A stretch of 64,000 nucleotides of DNA from the NCBI GenBank assembly GCA_014871385.1, contig CM026429.1, positions 15,633,578 to 15,697,577 on the forward strand, read 5' to 3'. The stretch is from Ceratodon purpureus (lineage: Eukaryota; Streptophyta; Bryopsida; Pseudoditrichales; Ditrichaceae). Positions 25,910 through 37,023 of the stretch are shown one piece after another (within the stretch, counting starts at the first letter, position 1; every line of letters starts with the position of its first letter). A program made the translations under genes and the position numbers. The notes beneath the pieces are model-generated. The model made no database searches and was not told the origin of the DNA. It saw only the letters and a program-made list of their open reading frames with translations.

Positions 25910-27850
25910 GGGTGCAAATCAATTGCTGGTATAATGTATGATAGCTGAAAAAACAAAACACTATTTACGGTTCACACAATCCGAGGACTACGTCGGCCAA
26001 CATTTGTTTGAATCTGGAATGCTGGTACTTTGGTCGAAGTCAAGCATACGGTATTTTGGTTAAAATCTGACAAAGCATTTTGCCATGTAAAGAGTGAGAG
26101 TCTGGAAGCTGGCATAGTTTCGCTTGTTGATATGTGGATGATGCAGAAAGCTATGACGATTATGCTGTCATAACCTGCTTCTTCTTTACCATCTTGATAA
26201 AAGTGAAGCATTGTCGAATATGTAACATTGAATTCAAGCATTTTTAGTCGAACATGTGCAGCTTCATTGAAAACCATTTCAAAAGCAGTCACAGGGGCAT
26301 CTGTAGCAATACAGAAACATCGAGTCCGCACTGAAATGCCTTGATACATTGTGATTAACTTCAAAAAGAGATCAGAATGCTAGACCAACACTTCAAAGTA
26401 ATTATATGTAACGGTGAAACCGGAAGTTTTACTAATTGCATTAATCTCTAGATATGCCCCTAGCAATCCTGTGTGTACTACTGTAACACTAAAGCAGGTT
26501 CATTCCCAAGAAGATTTTTTTTTCTGGAAAAATGAGGTTTGTCCCTCAAAATCTGATTTTCTTGATTATTGGTTTTTAGCAAAAGAATATCACTAAAAAT
26601 AACCTCAAATGGCTTAGATATATCAAAAAATCACAAAAAAAACAATTTAGTCTTTTTTTTTTTTATTGTCTTCATAATTCTCTAATTTTTAAGTTTGTTT
26701 GTTTTTTTTAATTTGTTTTTTTATTTTTTTATTTTTTTTTGGGAATCGTTTATAAATGAGTGTGCTATGGTATTACAATATGGATTGGACAATACATTTA
26801 GATGAGTGATTTCAGGAATTGAAGAAAATCAGATTTGATCTACAAACCACTTTAGAGGGAGACAAAGAAAAAAAAAGCCCTTCATGAAGATTTAGATGTG
26901 TTCATAATCGACTTTCTAATGCAAAACAACAATATATGTAACTAAAGCTATTATATTCAAAAGCACAAGGTAAAGTTAGATGGAGTTGTCTAAATCCTCT
27001 ATTGAGCATGGCTTAGAGGCCAGGTTTGGGAGGGGGTCGAAGGGGTGGGGCAAATTCATGGCCTTGTTATTATATTTGAATGGGGTCCTATTTGATCTCA
27101 AAGGCGCTTCTACGTGAGTCTTGTATCCGAGCCATGTTCGTGAAGAAGAAATAAAGAGACTTGGATCAAACCACCTTCGACGATCATTTGTGCAACAATA
27201 TCCGATGTAGCATTAATTGAGGGTCCTTTACTATTGAGTCCATCTCTTGTTATCTATTCACATATATTGGTGTTTCCGATTTACTTGTCAGGTTGTGACA
27301 AAATTTCTTATTTACTACTTGAGCCTTTTAATTCTTTATTTAGATATTGCGTAGAGATAGTTTACACTATGAATCAAGAACTCGTCCCATGCAGCTCTAA
27401 AATCTGTGACTCCATTTGTAATTGATGAGTTGATGAAGTCAATCATACATTTTACATTCATTATTAATATACAAATATATTCTTTTACACATGGTATAAG
27501 ATCCAATCTTGAAAATAAATGATAAATTTATTGATTCAATACTAAATTTATTATATTAATATTTCAAAAACAATTTATTAACAATGATACTATAGAAAAA
27601 GTTAGCCCATCATAGATTCTATTGTAATTGTCAAGGACACGAGAAGACAAGCTACAAGAAAGACTCGAACTAGAAGAGGAACTCTAGATATAGCTTGAAC
27701 ATGACTTAGATTAACCAAGAAGAGTAGACAACAACACCAAGAGCTGTAAGCTAGAGCTCCAAGAGATGCGTTGTCGAGACTGAGGTTGCCCTCAGCCTCG
27801 ACTCCTATTTTTACTAGCTCAAAAGAAGGTTCTCTAGAACCTTTGACAAC

Positions 27851-27990
27851 TTAAGACCTTCTAAGACCTTCTATGAACTTCCAGGAGCTTCCAGGAACTT
27901 CTAGGAACTTCCAGGAGCTTCCAGGAGCTTCCAGAAACTTCTAGAAACTTCCAGGAGTTTCTAGGAACTTCTAGATCCTTCCAGAGTCTT
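27851..27990. repeat. 10-bp tandem array resembling heat-shock elements
   Basis: About 14 consecutive decamers, each close to CTTCYAGRAA. This places TTC and GAA blocks in alternating orientation every 5 bp, for example TTCcaGAAacTTCtaGAA near 27,931-27,950. Runs of nGAAnnTTCn are the binding pattern of heat-shock transcription factors. Whether it is a promoter module or a plain microsatellite cannot be decided from sequence. No coding region follows closely on either strand. Confidence 0.7.
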
Positions 27991-28459
27991 CCTAAGTTGT
28001 TTCCTGAGTACGTGGTTGTGACAGTAATTCATAGATGTTTAATTTCAAGTAAAGATAATAAAAAACAATATAGTTATAGATCATCCAAAAATTATAGATG
28101 TTGTTTGATTAATGTCTTGTGGATATTCATACAAGATCAGATTAACCAACACTAAAGTCATGTTGGCCACTAAAAAATGGACAAATTTTTTTATTTTTTT
28201 TAGTTCAACTTTTTTTTATAAAAAATATAAATAAACACATCTATACAAAGCAAAATATTACATTTATCAAAGACCCCTTTAATACCTTCATCAAACAACA
28301 TACTATATAACATTTAGAAAGGTACCTCCAAAAAAATTACAACTTAATCACATTGGCATTGGATTCCTTGGATGGAGCCACCTTAGAAATCTTCCTTCAC
28401 TGCTTCATTGCTTAATATCATTACTTGCTCCACACTCATGATTTCTCTCTTTATTCTCT

Positions 28460-28640
28460 TTATTTTAGGCAAATGGCACCTATTGTCCAAGAATCACCTC
28501 TTGGCCAAAATCGCCCAAGAAAGCAGGGATGATTCTGACCAGCTTCGTGCTTGGCATTTGTACCATTCTTTGCAACGGGTAATAAAGTTCTCGTTTGTGT
28601 CCCAAAAAAAAAAAAAAAAAAAAAAAAAAAAGGAAAGAAA
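28460..28640 (+). mobile_element. Poly(A)-tailed retroposon-like 3' end
   Basis: An AATAAA at about 28,580 is followed roughly 20 bp later by an uninterrupted run of about 28 A (28,604-28,631), then A/G-rich sequence. A processed-transcript or non-LTR element 3' end would look like this. I could not find the 5' end or a target-site duplication, so the element type is open. Confidence 0.35.
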
Positions 28641-29321
28641 GAAAAAAGAGAAAGAGGAGCAGGGATGAGGATTTTTACACTAAGTCTTCCCAATTGATTT
28701 AGTAAATTTAATTTGATATGGTCACTTGTCTGCAGTCAGCATCTGAATTCGGTACACAATCTCCAAAGTGGAAGATTCACAAAAAAATCGTATGAAATCA
28801 ATGTAGATTCACAAAATTCAATAGTGTGTATTCCACACAGAAACCGACATGTTACAAATGTAAGGGTCTTGACTGCGGCATAGAATGTCATGTGTAGAAT
28901 GAAATCCTGCAGCCGAATTTTCCAACCTCGACAAGACCTGCGTTTCTGAACTTGTGTACTCTGTAATGTTTTTTAATGAAACATCAAGGATCTTTAATGT
29001 CTCCTAAAATCACCATGGCAGAACTGACTCACAGTCGATCAAAAAACTCGCTCTTGCTGAATAACAGCAGTGAGGCAAGTATAAGTTCTACTTTTAAACC
29101 GATTTCTGATTATGTAGGATGTAGCCCAAATGATCTAATCTACATTTACATAACATCAACAGCTTCATTGAAGTGCTCAACTAAGTCCACCGTGAGGAGG
29201 TGCACAAGTGTCTTGACGATCAATTTCCTGCTATCAGCACGTCTCAGCTATTGTTGCATGTTGGTGCACATAGAAAACATTACCCTCAGTGTGAAGTAAT
29301 CACCGTCACTTGAAGGCATGC

Positions 29322-31891
29322 TTAGAATGAAAGCCATTGATCGAAGTAGACACATGTCTCTGGAGAGATAAGTCCGCCAGGTTGACATTCGCGCAAAACC
29401 TGCAGATTCAACACAAGCACTAGAGTCACAAGATATGCACTACAATGTAAGAAGCTTATAATTTTGATATAACACAACTGACAACATTCGGCCACGCCAT
29501 CCAGATCAAATGGCGTACTTACAGGACAAATGCCGCAAGGAATATTTGTAAGTGCTGAAGTCTCGGGTATACGCGATTTAGCAACCCTGTAGCACACGGT
29601 ATCCTGCACCACTTATACAATGTTAATGATTGCATGAAAAAAAGAAGCATATATTCTTTACTCAATTGCATACAGAAACTGGAATGCATATTCACAGCCG
29701 AGCTGTTGAAGAATACTTACGGAGGAGTACGTTTCGCCACCCATAGTCTCATCGACATCTCCATCTAATACAAGGGTGTCCATGATCTGCATAGCCAAAG
29801 AACAACTTCAGGCTTCTTTTTTCGTTATTTCCTAAAATAACTCCTTCATGCACGAGAACAAAAACCCTTGCAAAACTCTCTTGTGCCAGTTTGAGGCATA
29901 CCGGAAGATTGGGTAGGTAATACTGACAGGACGGACTACGGTAGTGTAAAATTTCAAGAATTCTGCCTGTTACTTAGTTGGACTTTGAAGTTGGAAAATG
30001 ACACTGACAAAACCAAGGAAAATAAACTCCTGCGGCGTGCACCGTCATTTCATTGACGACCAATATCAGAAAATTAAGAAGAAGAGAAAGGGCAAGACAA
30101 AAAAATGGATGCCCACCTGTTTGAACTCTTCTAACCCCAGCTCGACCTGCGTAATACCTGACTTGCGGATAGCATCTGCAATAGCCTGCAAATCGGCTAA
30201 TCCCTACAGGCACACACATTGCGACCCTGCAATGAGATTCCAACCTGATGAGATGCCTACTATCGACCTTACCGCCCTCTTAAATGAGAACAACTAGAAT
30301 TAATACATAACAAGGCAGGGAACCCCAAATGATGCCGGGGAGTAAAACGAAGTATAGAGCTTCATCCCTTAACCAGCTTGACATGTCACTAATGTTTTAT
30401 GAATGTGATGTCTATTAATCCCTTTTTTGGAGGGTTCTAGAATCTTGCCTGTTTCGTGATGAATTGCAAGCATTGCTGCTTAACTACGTCTACAAACTCT
30501 GCATCATAGTCTTGCTCCGTGTACCAAGCACCACCAGTGACCTCCCGAGATGGTGTCAACTCAAAAAGCATGTACACCTTGCGATTTTTATTCTGCAAAA
30601 ACAAGATCATTCTTTTGATAACCATCGCCCAGTGTTGGTGTCATGTCCTAAATCTACAGAAATAGGTGATTTGAGGGATAGACCAACAATATCACGTTCC
30701 AACTCTTCGTTGACATAGCCACACATCAATTTTGTGATTTTCATAGATGGAAAAAAAATAAAAATAAAAATAAAAATCTACGATCACGTTCAAACGAATC
30801 ATACCGTAACAGTTTTCACAGCTTTCACCAAACTTCGACCCTCCAAATTCTTCAATGCCTTGTTGATTTGTGGCTGTTGCAAGTTTGTTCTTCGTTTCAA
30901 ATCCGCAGTCCATATTCCTGCAAGGAGGAACATAAGTTGATACCACTTGTAAAGCATGCCAACAATGTGTGCATTTCCCATGTGACTTGTAATTCAACTT
31001 AACTCATCAACGATGACTAACGGTAACATCTTCCAACAGACCTCATGAATTCGCAAAGCTTCACAACCTACTCATCAACAAAAGGACCCTCCTACTCAAA
31101 ACGAATACCTTGATTTGCAGCTGCTTCAATAGATTGGTACACAAGCATATCTTCCGAAGTCAAACCTTTAAACCTGCACATCTTATACAATTCAGTGCAA
31201 AGTAGCAGCGGTACACTTCAAGGCGGCCAATGGATTCACTCCTTCAAACTCACACAAAACTGAGTGAAAATCAAGCACGACTCGCTGCTTCAAATTACAC
31301 CAATGACCCAACTGCATCATTGTAAACTTACTTCACAGCGACTTCAGTATTTTGCTCCTTGTACACAATATTATCCCCTTGCGTAAACACCACCAACTTT
31401 TGCTGCACAACACACACAATCCCAATCAGAAAAACCTTCAAACCTAATGAATCAAAATAACCAAAAAAACTCCTTTCTCCTATAAAACCCTAATCTTAAA
31501 CCCCAAACCCAAACCCAGCTGCAGTAAAAACCCGAGCAACGCAATGCCACCCCCAACATACCTTCGAAAGCAAAAAGTTGATAGCTTGGCTCAGAAGCTC
31601 CAAATCCGGGATCTCTTCATCCAATACCTTCTGCGGCAATCCCTGCAACGCTCCAACACCCCAATTCACCAACTCAATAAAAATCAAACAAACAAAAATC
31701 CTCAACAAAACCCTAAAACCTACACACAAAAAACTGCCCACACAAAACCAATCAGCAAAACCCACTCGAGTCGATCATCCTATCATCCTCCAACCAACAA
31801 CACCAGGCACAAAACTGACAACACTTACATCAGCATGCGCTCGACAAAGGTCCAGCACTTTGTTGATGGTTTGGGCCAACCCAGACGCCAT
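29322..31891 (-). CDS. RPC6: DNA-directed RNA polymerase III subunit RPC6 (RPC34/POLR3F)
   Basis: Ten exons, 849 nt, 282 aa: 31891-31829, 31642-31562, 31402-31332, 31173-31109, 30917-30805, 30592-30449, 30203-30117, 29786-29721, 29603-29523, 29399-29322; all phases agree. The protein carries the winged-helix segments of RPC34 (GIWTADLKRRTNLQQPQINK, then KNRKVYMLFEL and GGAWYTEQDYD). It ends with four cysteines spaced C-x2-C-x5-C-x10-C (C253, C256, C262, C273), the spacing of the Fe-S cluster ligands of human RPC39. The subunit belongs to the RPC3-RPC6-RPC7 subcomplex that opens Pol III promoters in the nucleus. The sixth exon ends in CAG followed by GCAAGA, a GC donor; every other intron is GT-AG. 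Telomere-box-like AAACCCTAATC and AAACCCAAACCC lie in intron 2. Confidence 0.93.
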
Positions 31892-33434
31892 GGCTCACCC
31901 CTCCTCTCCACTCCACTCCACAACGCCGCCTTCAAAAACCTTCAGCGGAAAATCTCTCCACGACCCTGAAATTACCCTTCAAACGAATGCAGTCCTCCAC
32001 GCAACCACGTAAGTCACCGCTTCCAACTCCTCACCCTGAACAACAAAATCCACACCATCCTAACCCTAATACTCCAGCGATTCTCAACCCCCCATGCAAC
32101 CAAATCCTCCTTCCCCCATACAAACGCATCTGTAATCGGGTTAGAGACGCGGTGTTCGGGACGACGAAGCGGTGCTCCACAGGAGTGACGAGCGAGGTTG
32201 CAATGAAGCCGACGATGTGATGAGAAGTGTGGTTGGTGCCTTGGAGATGGCGCTCGGAGCTCGGAAAACAGAGACAACGAAGTCGGAGAAAACTATCCCT
32301 TCCCGATTGATAGCTATTCAATATCTAGGCAATACTCGTATAATAACACTGCGATATTGATGTAATACCCGTTCGATACAATTGCAATACCCCTTTGATA
32401 CTGATATGATACCCGTATAATACTGATGCAATTTCTGACCTGCTTGGGAGGAGGAGAAGAAGTGTTTTGGCTTTGCAGTTGCAATGATGCCTGCTCTTGT
32501 CTTCTCTCTTTCTTTCTGGTATTATTGAGGAGTCTACCCCTGCTTTGGGTTTGTATGATTGTAAATATTTGTTTAAGGTATACACACCTATGACCGATAA
32601 CTTAAGCATTTCAGCATACCGGTAGTAAATCTTGGGTTTTCAATGAGTTATTTTTTGTGCGTAGTATCATAAGGTTCATGAAGAATGAGCATTTTTTCCA
32701 AATCAATTTAGTAAAATTCAAATTACTACAAATTTTTTTGTTCAAAAGTAGCCCAGACCCCATGACTGACATATAGGTTTACCCATGACCAACAAAAACA
32801 AGAGTAGTGAACAAACATATGACTACTTATTTCCGTCACACTTACAGAGGCATTATATTGGAGGATGCATCCTAAATCTACTGTTCATTAATTTTTTGGC
32901 TATTTATTTGTCATTGGAAGCCTACATATCAATTATGGATGCATTATCGGTCATGGGTGTGTATAGCTTGTGTGAGTAATGAGTGGGAGGAGAGGTTTGG
33001 GGTTTGATGTTGGGGTGAAGTTGGAAATTGGGAGTATTTGGGTTGTGTCTATGTGATTGGGTGGAGGGTTATGTCAAAATAGCATTTTAAGGTTTACTAA
33101 AAAAAAGTTTCTTTTGATAAAATTCAACAATACAACACGATTTGTCTCACTTGACCGTTTCGCACCGAAATCCATCAAGGAAACAAACCAAGATATATAT
33201 TTTTCTATTTTTATTTTATGTTATACCTTAAAACATAATAGAATGATAATCATATTAAAATTCCTTATTGTTAGTGATTCTATTAAAAAAATACATCCAA
33301 GTAATAAAAAATTTACAACTACAACATCTATGATTTTATATGATTTTATACACTTTTTTAGATGTATTGAGATGTATACAAGTTCATTTTTGTGGGGCTA
33401 CATACATCTTTAGCAAAACCAAAGTTTATAATTT
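31892..33434. other. Upstream flank of RPC6, no gene supported
   Basis: Contains the RPC6 promoter side (31.9-32.3 kb, C-rich on the + strand), a short tandem repeat at 32.33-32.43 kb, and AT-rich DNA with G-rich patches near 33.0 kb (GGTTTGGGGTTTGATGTTGG). The open frames here are short or AT-biased and have no family features. Confidence 0.4.
32328..32432 (+). repeat. Imperfect ~22-bp tandem repeat
   Basis: About five diverged units sharing GATAcngatrnaATACCCgt. Examples are GATATTGATGTAATACCCGT and GATACTGATATGATACCCGT. The period is close to 22 bp. It lies roughly 440-540 bp upstream of the RPC6 start codon. Confidence 0.55.
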
Positions 33435-33878
33435 TTATTTATCATAATTTTTTGTTGGCCATAGTGGCATTGGTACAGCTAAATCTATGTAAAAATTCAT
33501 AGTGAGATTTTGGTAGTCTCCATTTGTAGTTATAAATGATCCGACCTTTCCATTAGAATTTTTATTGAAATTGTTATGATTTGATATCAATGATTCTTCC
33601 AAACCTTCTTCAGCGAGTGCTTTGATTAAAATGTCTTGAAGGATCTTATCATCTAAAGTGTGCGATGAAATTGTTTGTTCTTCTATTAAGTCTTGCTCTG
33701 CAAGCATCTGAATTAAGTAATTGTGGAGGATCTTGTCGTCCATGGTATGAGATGCAATTGTTGGTTCTTGTGAATTTTCTTTTTTGCATTGTAATTTGAT
33801 CAAAATATTTTCGACATTTTTTTCTGACAAAATGTGAATAGCTACTCTTACTTCTGAATTGTTTTGAATTTGTCCCAT
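33435..33878 (-). CDS. Orphan 147-aa protein with an internal duplication
   Basis: Single frame starting at an ATG. I do not recognise a family. Two adjacent segments of about 28 residues are clearly related: one begins TIASHTMDDKILHNYLIQML and the other TISSHTLDDKILQDILIKAL. An earlier stretch (VENILIKLQ) may be a third, weaker copy. The sequence is leucine/isoleucine-rich, suggesting short repeated helices. The surrounding DNA is strongly AT-rich. An internal duplication conserved at the protein level favours a real or recently real gene, but no introns, promoter or homologue could be identified. Confidence 0.4.
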   Translation of the reverse strand: MGQIQNNSEVRVAIHILSEKNVENILIKLQCKKENSQEPTIASHTMDDKILHNYLIQMLAEQDLIEEQTISSHTLDDKILQDILIKALAEEGLEESLISNHNNFNKNSNGKVGSFITTNGDYQNLTMNFYIDLAVPMPLWPTKNYDK

Positions 33879-35611
33879 GATTATGAGTTGTTTTAATTTA
33901 TTCTATAATTCCAGTATAGTATCTATTTTATACAATAATAAATACAAATATTTTCTTTCTTTAGATAATGATTAAATAAAATATATATGTCTTTGCTTAT
34001 ATGACAATAATTTGGATAATCATATTAAAATATTTTATGAGTGTTTATTTAATGTAGAATATATTTTAAATAATATAATTGAGTTTTTAGAAATAGCTTC
34101 AAGTAAGAAAGGTAAAGATGACACTTGGTTAGTGTGAAAAATATAATGGTATTTAATGTTAAAATATTTATACACACAATTTATAAAAACACATATTAAT
34201 CCTTCTACTAACTACTTTTACATTGGGACTTAAGAAAAGTAAAATAAAATTGATGACATGGATATGAATTTTTTTACTTTTAAATATTACATTTTTGGTG
34301 GATCAGCTATAGCAAATATTTCTTTATATTCATTTGGTAAATAAAAACATTTATAAGACTGCTCTTAAAACCTATTTGATAAAAACTTGATTCAAGATTT
34401 TTGTACAAAATGGAAATATACACACAGCATAAAATTATGAAGAATATGTTATATCCCTAACTAAACTTAAGGCTTCCATCTTTTGCTAGATATACAATCC
34501 ATAGAATTCATCTCCAAGCATTCCATTTATAAAAATAGAAAGTTGAAAATTTGGTTAATGGCTTACTTTGGTGTAAGCATATCTTCATTTTCCACGTAGA
34601 AAGCTGAAGTAACTATTAAATAAATTAAAATATTTAATTCAATTCCGGGGCCCAGAACTATGCATAGCCGAGGTAACATGGGTGATATTGTATTCGGATT
34701 CAAAAGGAGTTTGACTACTCATGTGATTGGAAGAGAACCCCAATAGAGGCAGAGAGCCTTCATAAGATTAGGGTTCCAAATGACCTCAGACCCATCTCCG
34801 CTTCATATACCCGTATCCCTGCTTTAATCCTTTAGTGCCAGAGTGGTTCTGGAGAAACTGGTGTTTTTTGGTTGATGTATCTTTAAGACTCTCTTTGTTG
34901 AAATTAATGATACAATTAATAGTATCCAACGGTATGAATGTAAGCATAGCTTAATGACACAAGTGTTGTTTAAACCTTAATAAGATCGGACCGTTGCATT
35001 GTACGATTATAATATGTATTTGATCTGTAGAATGCACACTTCAAGTTGAGATTTTTTGAGGTGTGTGACTTCAAGATTAAATAGAATTTGCATTAAATTT
35101 TCAAAATTAAAAGTGAAGAGGTTCAACAATGGCCTATATCAGCACCTCTTCATTACAATCTTTTATGTCAAGAACACACTCATACATAATTATTACAAGT
35201 AGATTTTATAGGTGAAAGTGACTTATCCATGTACTATTTAGGACAAATTTATACGTTAAAATAAGAAATGAGTTGGTACATTGATCAAGGCCCAAATATA
35301 TACACTACTAGAAAATGAACAAGAGAACACAATCCCAAAAAAATATACAAGATAGCAAACTTGCAAATATGAGAAATACCACATAATACAAGTGTTGTAT
35401 TTGTAAGTATTTGATGTATTTTGAAGTATTTGGAGTATTTTGGTGTTCTGTGCATAAGTATTTGAATAGCTAAGAAAGTAAGATTTCAAATTTTCTTTTT
35501 GCATCAAGTACAAAAATTGAAAAGATGCATATCCGAACTTCACGAGTCAAAGTGAGATGGTTCACAAATTTTTCACCATTTCATTTTTTAGTGACCATTT
35601 AATGGTCACTT
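33879..35611. other. AT-rich intergenic DNA, nothing recognised
   Basis: Very AT-rich; only short, biased frames. No repeats with clear ends, except a small palindrome (GTGACCATTTAATGGTCAC) at about 35,591-35,609, next to the foldback element. Confidence 0.45.
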
Positions 35612-35843
35612 GGGCACTAAGATAGAATGCTGCAAAATGGATCACGACCAAAAACGGTTAACATCCATAATGTATGTTCATTTCAGGTTGATAATGTAGC
35701 TCCCTCATACATGGCTTATTTTTTAGGTCACATAAAATAAGACATGTAATGCAGGACTACATTTCCACCTTAGAATGAACAAATGTGCTACATGTTAACC
35801 GGTTTCAGTCGTGATCCGTTTTGCAGCACCCTACCTTAAAGGG
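35612..35843. mobile_element. Foldback (hairpin) MITE with long terminal inverted repeats
   Basis: The left arm from TGCTGCAAAATGGATCACGA (35,628) is the inverse complement of the right arm ending in TCGTGATCCGTTTTGCAGCA (35,827). The match continues inward through a GGTTAACAT block on both sides and, with more mismatches, for about 100 bp per arm, leaving a short loop. It also extends outward through TAAGATAG against CTACCTTA. Almost the whole 230 bp folds on itself. It is non-coding. The superfamily is unknown because no clean target duplication was seen. Confidence 0.7.
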
Positions 35844-36663
35844 TTAAACAACAGAAAATAACCAAATTAGATCACACACCAATTTACAGCATTCATGTTT
35901 ACACAAAGGAAAATAGAAACTGAAAAAGCAAAGAATTGAACAAAAGTGTAATTGAAGAGATGGCAAACAGGGACACATGGTGACGTGGCGTGGCCACTAG
36001 AAGAGGCAAAGCGCTGCTCTCTGCTCCCGACCTCTGGAGTTGGTTGGCAGTCACCGCCCGTACCCCCAAAACCAACACCATCCACAACACCCCTACATTT
36101 CCCAGCTGAAAATCCACAAAAGACAAACATCACCTAAGGGCACAGCAACGGCTTTAGGAACCACCCTCCATCCAAAACACCTAGAACCATCACTACCTCC
36201 AAAACCGTCACAATCCACACCACAAGTACATTTTTCTCGTCAGAATCAACCAAATCAATTTTGATGAGTATACCAAAAACCGTCACTACACGAAATATCA
36301 GCACAATCTATGTAATGTTTTCTTAATTCTACTTAATCTACAGAAAATGTGGATCTGGAAACAGTAACGGCATACGAGTATGGTGATGTCGGTTTTGGGG
36401 TGTAGTGACGGTTTTGGGACATCACCCTTCAGAAGACCTTAGGGTTAGGGTCACGCTAGTCATGTTTTTGATTTTCCATTTCATTTTCTCTCGCAATCAT
36501 CCGCTTGTGCTCCGTTGTTCTTAGAATTTCACAACGGCACTTCTCGTTTGTACCAGGAAACTCGAGTTGAGTAGATTATTTTTGTTGGGTTTGGGAGAAT
36601 TTTGAAGAATTTTGGAGAATTTTGGGAGTTTTGGGGAGTTTTTGGGAGTTTGGTGGAGGCAGA
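35844..36663 (+). promoter_or_regulatory. Upstream region and leader of PAM16
   Basis: About 800 bp before the PAM16 start. It contains several CCAAAACCGTCAC-like units (36.06-36.29 kb, + strand), the inverse type GGTTTTGGGGTGTAGTGACG near 36,391-36,410, and a leader with repeated TTTTGGGAGTT just before the ATG. The same C/A-rich or G/T-rich motif class lies upstream of the kinase and SDR genes. Confidence 0.4.
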
Positions 36664-37023
36664 ATGGCGACGAAGTTGATAGCGAATCTGATCGTCATGG
36701 GGGGAGGAGTGGTGCTGCGGGCGATTTCGCAGGCGTACCGGCAGGCCATCGTGAACGCGTCCAAGACGGGCGTGGCGCAGGAGACGGTGCAGAACATGGC
36801 GCACAAGGTGAGCAAGACGATGTCGGAGCATGAGGCCAGGCAGATTCTCGGGGTGGCCGAGAATGCTCCGTGGGAGGAGGTCGTGAAGAAGTACGACACG
36901 CTGTTCGAGAATAACATGAAGGCCGGGTCGTTTTATCTGCAATCCAAGGTGTTTAGAGCCAAGGAGTGCCTGGAAGCTGCCCGGGAACAGCAGGCCAAAG
37001 GGGCGGAAGGGCAGCGGCAGTGA
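36664..37023 (+). CDS. PAM16: Mitochondrial import motor subunit PAM16 (TIM16/Magmas)
   Basis: Single uninterrupted frame of 119 aa, the usual size for this family. The N-terminus (MATKLIANLIVMGGGVVLRA) is a mitochondrial, membrane-associating segment. The rest is the degenerate J domain: EARQILGV, then PWEEVVKKYDTLFENN, and SFYLQSKVFRAKECLE. The HPD tripeptide of true J proteins is absent, as expected for PAM16. PAM16 pairs with PAM14/TIM14 in the matrix-side import motor and restrains its stimulation of mtHsp70. The CDS is GC-richer than its surroundings. The ATG chosen gives the conserved N-terminus; an upstream in-frame non-ATG extension is not needed. Confidence 0.93.
   Translation: MATKLIANLIVMGGGVVLRAISQAYRQAIVNASKTGVAQETVQNMAHKVSKTMSEHEARQILGVAENAPWEEVVKKYDTLFENNMKAGSFYLQSKVFRAKECLEAAREQQAKGAEGQRQ

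Larger units (their letters stand above)
25910..29321. other. Intergenic DNA between convergent CYB5D2-like and RPC6 genes
   Basis: About 3.4 kb with both 3' UTRs. It holds T-rich runs (26.5-26.8 kb), a decamer array (27.85-27.99 kb), and a stretch ending in an AATAAA-like signal and a 28-bp A run (28.6 kb), each listed separately. No gene is supported by length, motif or splice-linked frames. Confidence 0.45.

Noticed and set aside
33057..33413. 118-aa + strand frame
   Set aside because: Strongly AT-biased with poly-Lys/Ile/Phe composition and no supporting feature.
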